From Betaproteobacteria bacterium (GTDB lineage Bacteria > Pseudomonadota > Gammaproteobacteria > Burkholderiales > Burkholderiaceae_D): a stretch of 6,966 nucleotides of DNA. Where the stretch lies: contig JAATFN010000145.1 of assembly GCA_015655165.1 (NCBI GenBank), forward strand, positions 1 to 6,966, written 5' to 3'. Positions 5,783 through 6,966 of this stretch are shown piece by piece. A program made the translations under genes and the position numbers. The notes beneath the pieces were generated by a model. The model ran no database searches. It saw only the letters and a list, made by a program, of their open reading frames with translations, and was not told the DNA's origin. Every line of letters starts with the position of its first letter. Position 1 is the stretch's first letter.

Positions 5783-6940
5783 ATGACAGAACAATCATCG
5801 TCTCGCATTCCGTTTGGCCGCCCCTTTATTGTCGGAGAAGAATTACATAATATTGCAAAAGCTGTCGACATGGGCAGCCTGGCAGGAGACCAGCATTTTA
5901 CAAAATTGTGTCACACATGGTTTGAACATCACCTTGGCACATCACGTGCACTATTGACACATTCTTGTACCGCGGCACTAGAAATGGCGGCCATATTGAT
6001 CGACGCCGGCCCATGTGATGAAATCATCATGCCTTCCTACACCTTTGTATCAACCGCAAATGCCTTTGTACTGCGCGGTGCAACACCGGTGTTTGTCGAC
6101 ATTCGTCCGGACACACTCAATCTTGATGAACATCTGGTAAAGCAAGCCATTACACCACGTACAAAAGCCATTGTACCGGTTCATTATGCAGGTGTTCCCT
6201 GCAATATGACCGCACTCATGGCATTAGCCGAAGAACACAATCTTTGGGTGATCGAAGATGCCGCACAAGCACTGTACTCAACCTGGCACGGTAAAATGCT
6301 GGGCACAATCGGTCATCTTGGCTGCCTGAGCTTTCATGAAACAAAAAATGTCATTTCAGGAGAAGGCGGCGCCATTCTGGTTCAGGATAATCGCCTTATC
6401 GAACGTGCCGAAATTATCCGGGAAAAAGGTACGAACCGCAGCCAGTTTTTCCATGGCATGGTGGATAAATATACATGGATCGACATCGGTTCATCTTATC
6501 TTCCCAGTGAACTGACCGCAGCATTTCTGTATGCCCAGCTTGAACACGCTACCACCATTACGGCGCAACGTCGCCAAATGGTCTACCGTTATCAGCAACA
6601 ATTACAACCATTAGCCGACACAGGACAAATTACATTACCCGGGTTCAATCTCAGCGAACACGGCAACGGACATATGTTCTACTTTCTGACAAAAAATCTC
6701 GACGAACGTCGTGCATTACTCAAGCATCTGCATGACCAAGGTTGCACTGCCGTATTCCATTATGTCCCGTTGCACAGTTCGCCCGCCGGAAAACGTTTCT
6801 CCCGTCTTGGTTCCGATATGGCAGTGACCGACAATATATCTGACAGGTTGATTCGTCTTCCGCTGTTTTACGGCATGACCGAAGAACAACAAAGTCGCGT
6901 CATCCATATCGTATTCGATTACTACACCCGTTCCAGATAA
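5783..6940 (+). CDS. wecE: dTDP-4-amino-4,6-dideoxygalactose transaminase
   Basis: PLP-dependent aminotransferase of the DegT/DnrJ/EryC1 family. It transfers an amino group from glutamate to dTDP-4-keto-6-deoxyglucose to give dTDP-Fuc4N, the precursor of Fuc4NAc in enterobacterial common antigen and some O-antigens. The 385 residues resemble E. coli WecE (376, RffA) along the whole length. Matching blocks include SCTAALEMA (61-69), IIMPSYTFVSTANAFVLRGA (81-100), VPVHYAGV (131-138), EDAAQ (158-162, D159 for the PLP ring nitrogen), SFHETKN (183-189, K188 forming the Schiff base), EIIREKGTNRSQFF (210-223), DKYTW (228-232), and AVFHYVPLH near the C-terminus. The first eight residues precede the point where E. 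coli WecE starts. No clear ribosome binding site is seen before the ATG, and there is no better in-frame start. Its other pathway genes (rmlA, rmlB, wecD-type acetyltransferase) are not in the window. Confidence 0.95.
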   Translation: MTEQSSSRIPFGRPFIVGEELHNIAKAVDMGSLAGDQHFTKLCHTWFEHHLGTSRALLTHSCTAALEMAAILIDAGPCDEIIMPSYTFVSTANAFVLRGATPVFVDIRPDTLNLDEHLVKQAITPRTKAIVPVHYAGVPCNMTALMALAEEHNLWVIEDAAQALYSTWHGKMLGTIGHLGCLSFHETKNVISGEGGAILVQDNRLIERAEIIREKGTNRSQFFHGMVDKYTWIDIGSSYLPSELTAAFLYAQLEHATTITAQRRQMVYRYQQQLQPLADTGQITLPGFNLSEHGNGHMFYFLTKNLDERRALLKHLHDQGCTAVFHYVPLHSSPAGKRFSRLGSDMAVTDNISDRLIRLPLFYGMTEEQQSRVIHIVFDYYTRSR

Positions 6941-6966
6941 TCCAGACTTTCTTTCTATCCATCAAG

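Overview
The window looks like part of a surface-glycan (O-antigen, capsule or similar) biosynthesis locus of a Gram-negative bacterium, most likely a proteobacterium of moderate GC content. This rests on gene content (RfbF, an RmlC-type epimerase, a sugar C-methyltransferase, a WecE-like aminotransferase) and general codon style. I cannot name the genus from the sequence.

Layout, left to right. (1) Positions 1-2002, minus strand: a three-gene operon read right to left. It runs from glucose-1-phosphate cytidylyltransferase (rfbF, GTG start) through an RmlC-family sugar 3/5-epimerase to an NDP-sugar C-methyltransferase that leaves the window at position 1. The last two genes overlap by ATGA. 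(2) Positions 2003-2319: a long divergent intergenic region with candidate promoters on both strands. (3) Positions 2320-3336, plus: a class I SAM methyltransferase with an N-terminal CxxC/CxxC zinc-ribbon-like segment. (4) Positions 3387-4574, minus: an ATP-grasp ligase, convergent with the previous gene. (5) Positions 4575-4844: a second divergent promoter region. (6) Positions 4845-5609, plus: a TylF-like methyltransferase with unusual residues where the family normally binds metal. (7) Positions 5783-6940, plus: a full-length WecE-type dTDP-4-amino-4,6-dideoxygalactose transaminase.

How the genes may work together. RfbF makes CDP-glucose. With a CDP-glucose 4,6-dehydratase, which is not in this window, it would give a CDP-4-keto-6-deoxy sugar for the epimerase and C-methyltransferase to turn into a 3-C-methyl branched deoxyhexose. 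WecE would supply a second sugar, dTDP-Fuc4N, carrying a free 4-amine. An ATP-grasp ligase and two further methyltransferases nearby fit acylation, aminoacylation or methylation of the glycan, but their substrates cannot be read from the sequence.

No RNA genes, insertion sequences, CRISPR arrays or convincing terminators were found. The most notable points are the predicted branched-sugar module, the altered metal-site residues in the TylF-like protein, the orphan ATP-grasp gene between methyltransferases, the mixed gene orientation, and two short-word signals (TGTAGC in leaders; ATGCAT across the window).
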